The notes below the pieces were generated by a model. The model did no database searches and had not been told where the DNA came from. It saw nothing but the letters and a program-made list of their open reading frames with translations. Below, one piece after another: positions 62,301 through 64,000 of a stretch of 64,000 bases of DNA; within the stretch, counting starts at the first letter, position 1, and each line of letters begins with the position of its first letter. Position numbers and translations under genes: made by a program. Origin of the DNA: Maribacter litopenaei (lineage in GTDB: Bacteria > Bacteroidota > Bacteroidia > Flavobacteriales > Flavobacteriaceae); assembly GCF_025244665.1 (NCBI RefSeq), contig NZ_CP104205.1, positions 682,001-746,000 of the forward strand, written 5' to 3'.

Positions 62301-62692
62301 ATGGCAAAGGCAAATACTAAGGTAACCAAAAAGCGTAAAGTTATTGTTGATTCTGTGGGTGAGGCTCATGTAAATGCTTCATTCAATAATATCATCATTT
62401 CTTTGACCAATAAGAAAGGTGATGTGATCTCTTGGTCGTCAGCAGGTAAACTAGGTTTTAGAGGTTCCAAGAAAAATACCCCTTATGCAGCTCAGGTAGC
62501 AGCGGAAGATTGTGCAAAGGTTGCCCATGAAGCAGGTTTGCGTAAAGTGAAGGTTTATGTCAAGGAACTGGAAATGGTAGAGAATCAGCTATCCGATCTA
62601 TACACAATTCAGGAATTGAAGTTACTGAGATTATCGATGTTACTCCAATGCCACATAATGGATGTAGGCCTCCAAAAAGAAGAAGAGTTTAA
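62301..62692 (+). CDS. rpsK: 30S ribosomal protein S11 (1 frameshift)
   Basis: About 130 residues. [20 protein letters not shown] and [20 protein letters not shown] are typical. Near 62563-62569 one base is missing; restoring it gives [19 protein letters not shown] and the normal end [12 protein letters not shown] with stop 62690-62692. The uncorrected frame runs to 62744 and is not real. The lesion is in a G-run and is not a clear CCAGA site. Confidence 0.94.
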
Positions 62693-62781
62693 TCAAGTTT
62701 ATATAAATTTCACCGAAGGTGTAATTACGATTATCGAAGGATAAGCCTTAATTCATAATCCCACCTTCATAACTTTAGAAA

Positions 62782-63387
62782 ATGGCAAGATACACAGGAT
62801 CTAAATCAAAAATCGCCCGTAAATTTGGTGAGGCGATATTCGGAGACGATAAGTCTTTTGAAAAGAAAAATTACCCTCCAGGACAACACGGAAGCAACAG
62901 ACGTAGAGGAAAACAGTCTGAGTATTCCGTTCAGTTGATGGAAAAGCAAAAAGCTAAATACACGTACGGTATACTTGAGAAGCAGTTCAGAAACCTTTTC
63001 GCTACTGCTAAAAGAAAAGAAGGTGTTACCGGTGAAATTCTTTTACAATTATGCGAAAGCCGTCTCGGATAACGTAGTATTTAGAATGGGAATTTCCCCA
63101 TCCGAAGTGGAGCTAGACAATTGGTTTCACACAGACATATAACTGTAAACGGGGATATCGTAAATATCCCTTCCTATACATTAAAAGCAGGTGACGTTGT
63201 TGGCGTTAGGGAAAAATCCAAATCTCTACAGAGTATTCAGGATTCCTTAGCCGCAAATAGTAGTGTTTATGAATGGATGACTTGGAATAGTGAGAAGAAG
63301 GAAGGAACATTCGTTTCAGTTCCTGAAAGACTACAGATTCCTGAAAACATCAAAGAACAATTAATCGTCGAGCTTTACTCTAAATAA
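62782..63387 (+). CDS. rpsD: 30S ribosomal protein S4 (2 frameshifts)
   Basis: About 202 residues. [40 protein letters not shown] and the S4 domain ([20 protein letters not shown]) are present. Breaks at 63063-63068 (TCTGGA read as TCTCGGA; true [13 protein letters not shown]) and 63102-63105 (CCAGA read as CCGA; true [11 protein letters not shown]) are 39 bases apart and cancel to restore the frame, a good internal check on both corrections. Confidence 0.96.
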
Positions 63388-63406
63388 AAACAACACTGAT
63401 CCAATT

Positions 63407-64000
63407 ATGGCATTATTTAATTTTCAGAAACCCGATAAAGTAATAATGATCGATTCCTCAGACTTCGAAGGAAAGTTCGAATTTCGTCCTTTGGAGCCTG
63501 GTTATGGATTAACTGTTGGGAATGCACTTAGAAGGGTGTTGCTTTCTTCCTTGGAAGGCCATGCCATTACATCCGTAAGGATAGATAAAGTAGAACACGA
63601 GTTCTCTGTGATTTCGGGTGTTGTAGAAGATGTGACCGAAATTATCCTAAACTTGAAACAAGTTCGTTTCAAAAAACAAATCGAGGATTCGGAAGCTGAA
63701 GTCGTATCTATTTCAGTAAGTGGAAAAGAACAATTGACTGCTGGAGATTTCCAAAAGTTCATTTCAGGTTATCAAGTGCTGAATCCGGACTTGGTTATCT
63801 GTAATATGGATCCCAAGATCAGCATCAATATGGAAATTACCATTGACAAAGGTAGAGGATACGTTCCTGCAGAGGAAAATAAGAAATCCGGTGCTCCAAT
63901 TGGTACTATAGCAGTGGATTCTATCTTTACCCCAATTAAGAACGTAAAATATAGCATCGAGAACTATCGTGTTGAGCAAAAAACGGATTACGAAAAATTG
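63407..64000 (+). CDS. rpoA: RNA polymerase alpha subunit, N-terminal part (cut by window end)
   Basis: The first 198 codons of RpoA, open to the window edge. [40 protein letters not shown] (assembly region) and [11 protein letters not shown] identify the N-terminal domain that dimerises and binds beta and beta'. It follows rpsD by 19 nt, the standard alpha-operon order; rplQ is expected next. Confidence 0.97.
   Translation, partial: MALFNFQKPDKVIMIDSSDFEGKFEFRPLEPGYGLTVGNALRRVLLSSLEGHAITSVRIDKVEHEFSVISGVVEDVTEIILNLKQVRFKKQIEDSEAEVVSISVSGKEQLTAGDFQKFISGYQVLNPDLVICNMDPKISINMEITIDKGRGYVPAEENKKSGAPIGTIAVDSIFTPIKNVKYSIENYRVEQKTDYEKL

Noticed and set aside
62301..62744. A longer S11 with an unrelated C-terminus
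   Set aside because: The region after about 62569 in that frame has no family similarity, while the neighbouring frame gives the conserved GNGRESAIR and [13 protein letters not shown]. One missing base is the cause.
48297..63387. Apparent pseudogenes of S7, L3, L4, L2, S3, L14, L15, SecY, S11 and S4
   Set aside because: All are essential, single-copy genes whose protein sequence continues intact on both sides of each one-base lesion. Motif-linked sequence error explains them; real loss would be lethal.

Overview
The window is chromosomal DNA from a marine-type member of the Flavobacteriaceae (Bacteroidota). The evidence is the set of Bacteroidota-specific families (SusC/SusD pair, DUF5723 outer-membrane protein, BamA followed by two Skp/OmpH chaperones, CarboxypepD_reg-like proteins, LytTR two-component pair), start regions lacking a strong Shine-Dalgarno sequence, and several -7 elements of the Bacteroidota form TAnnTTTG. 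One of these has a TTTG element at exactly 19 nt spacing in front of rpsL. No rRNA, tRNA, CRISPR array, prophage or insertion sequence was recognised.

Layout. 1-2.6 kb: the end of bamA and two skp genes (outer-membrane assembly). 2.6-7 kb, minus strand: glycosyltransferase, methyltransferase and gcvP. 7-9.2 kb: UbiA-like membrane protein, an ECF sigma factor overlapping a small Cys-containing putative anti-sigma gene, and a rhodanese lipoprotein. 9.2-13 kb, minus: M3 peptidase, purE, purK. 13-16.7 kb, plus: an HPRT-adenylate kinase fusion, a small membrane protein, obgE, a Kv-type potassium channel and a DUF4136 lipoprotein. 17.3-19.1 kb: LytS/LytR-type pair. 19.1-27 kb, minus: transglutaminase-like protein, CarboxypepD_reg-like protein and a very large thioester alpha-2-macroglobulin. 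27-38.7 kb: SDR, cupin, mpl, radC, degenerate deacetylase, HAD phosphatase, lipoprotein plus DUF5723 protein, rarA, rhomboid, rlmB. 38.8-47.5 kb, minus: arylsulfotransferase-like lipoprotein and PQQ-type sugar dehydrogenase, then after a terminator a SusC-SusD-lipoprotein uptake operon. 47.8-64 kb, plus: the str/S10/spc/alpha ribosomal superoperon from rpsL to the start of rpoA.

The most striking property of the window is not a gene. About 57 single-base frameshifts or nonsense changes break otherwise well-conserved and often essential genes. When each reading frame is restored from family knowledge, about 42 of them fall on the same pentamer, CCAGA (TCTGG on the other strand), which appears in the sequence as CCGA, CCGAGA or occasionally CCGTGA. 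About 24 CCAGA/TCTGG sites are intact, and 14 of those are CCAGA followed by TC or TT. This points to a motif-specific reading error, most simply a modified base (an uncharacterised methylation motif) misread by the sequencer and not polished out. It does not look like real gene decay. Most remaining lesions are homopolymer length errors. I therefore annotate each broken gene as one locus and give the lesion position. All counts were made by eye.
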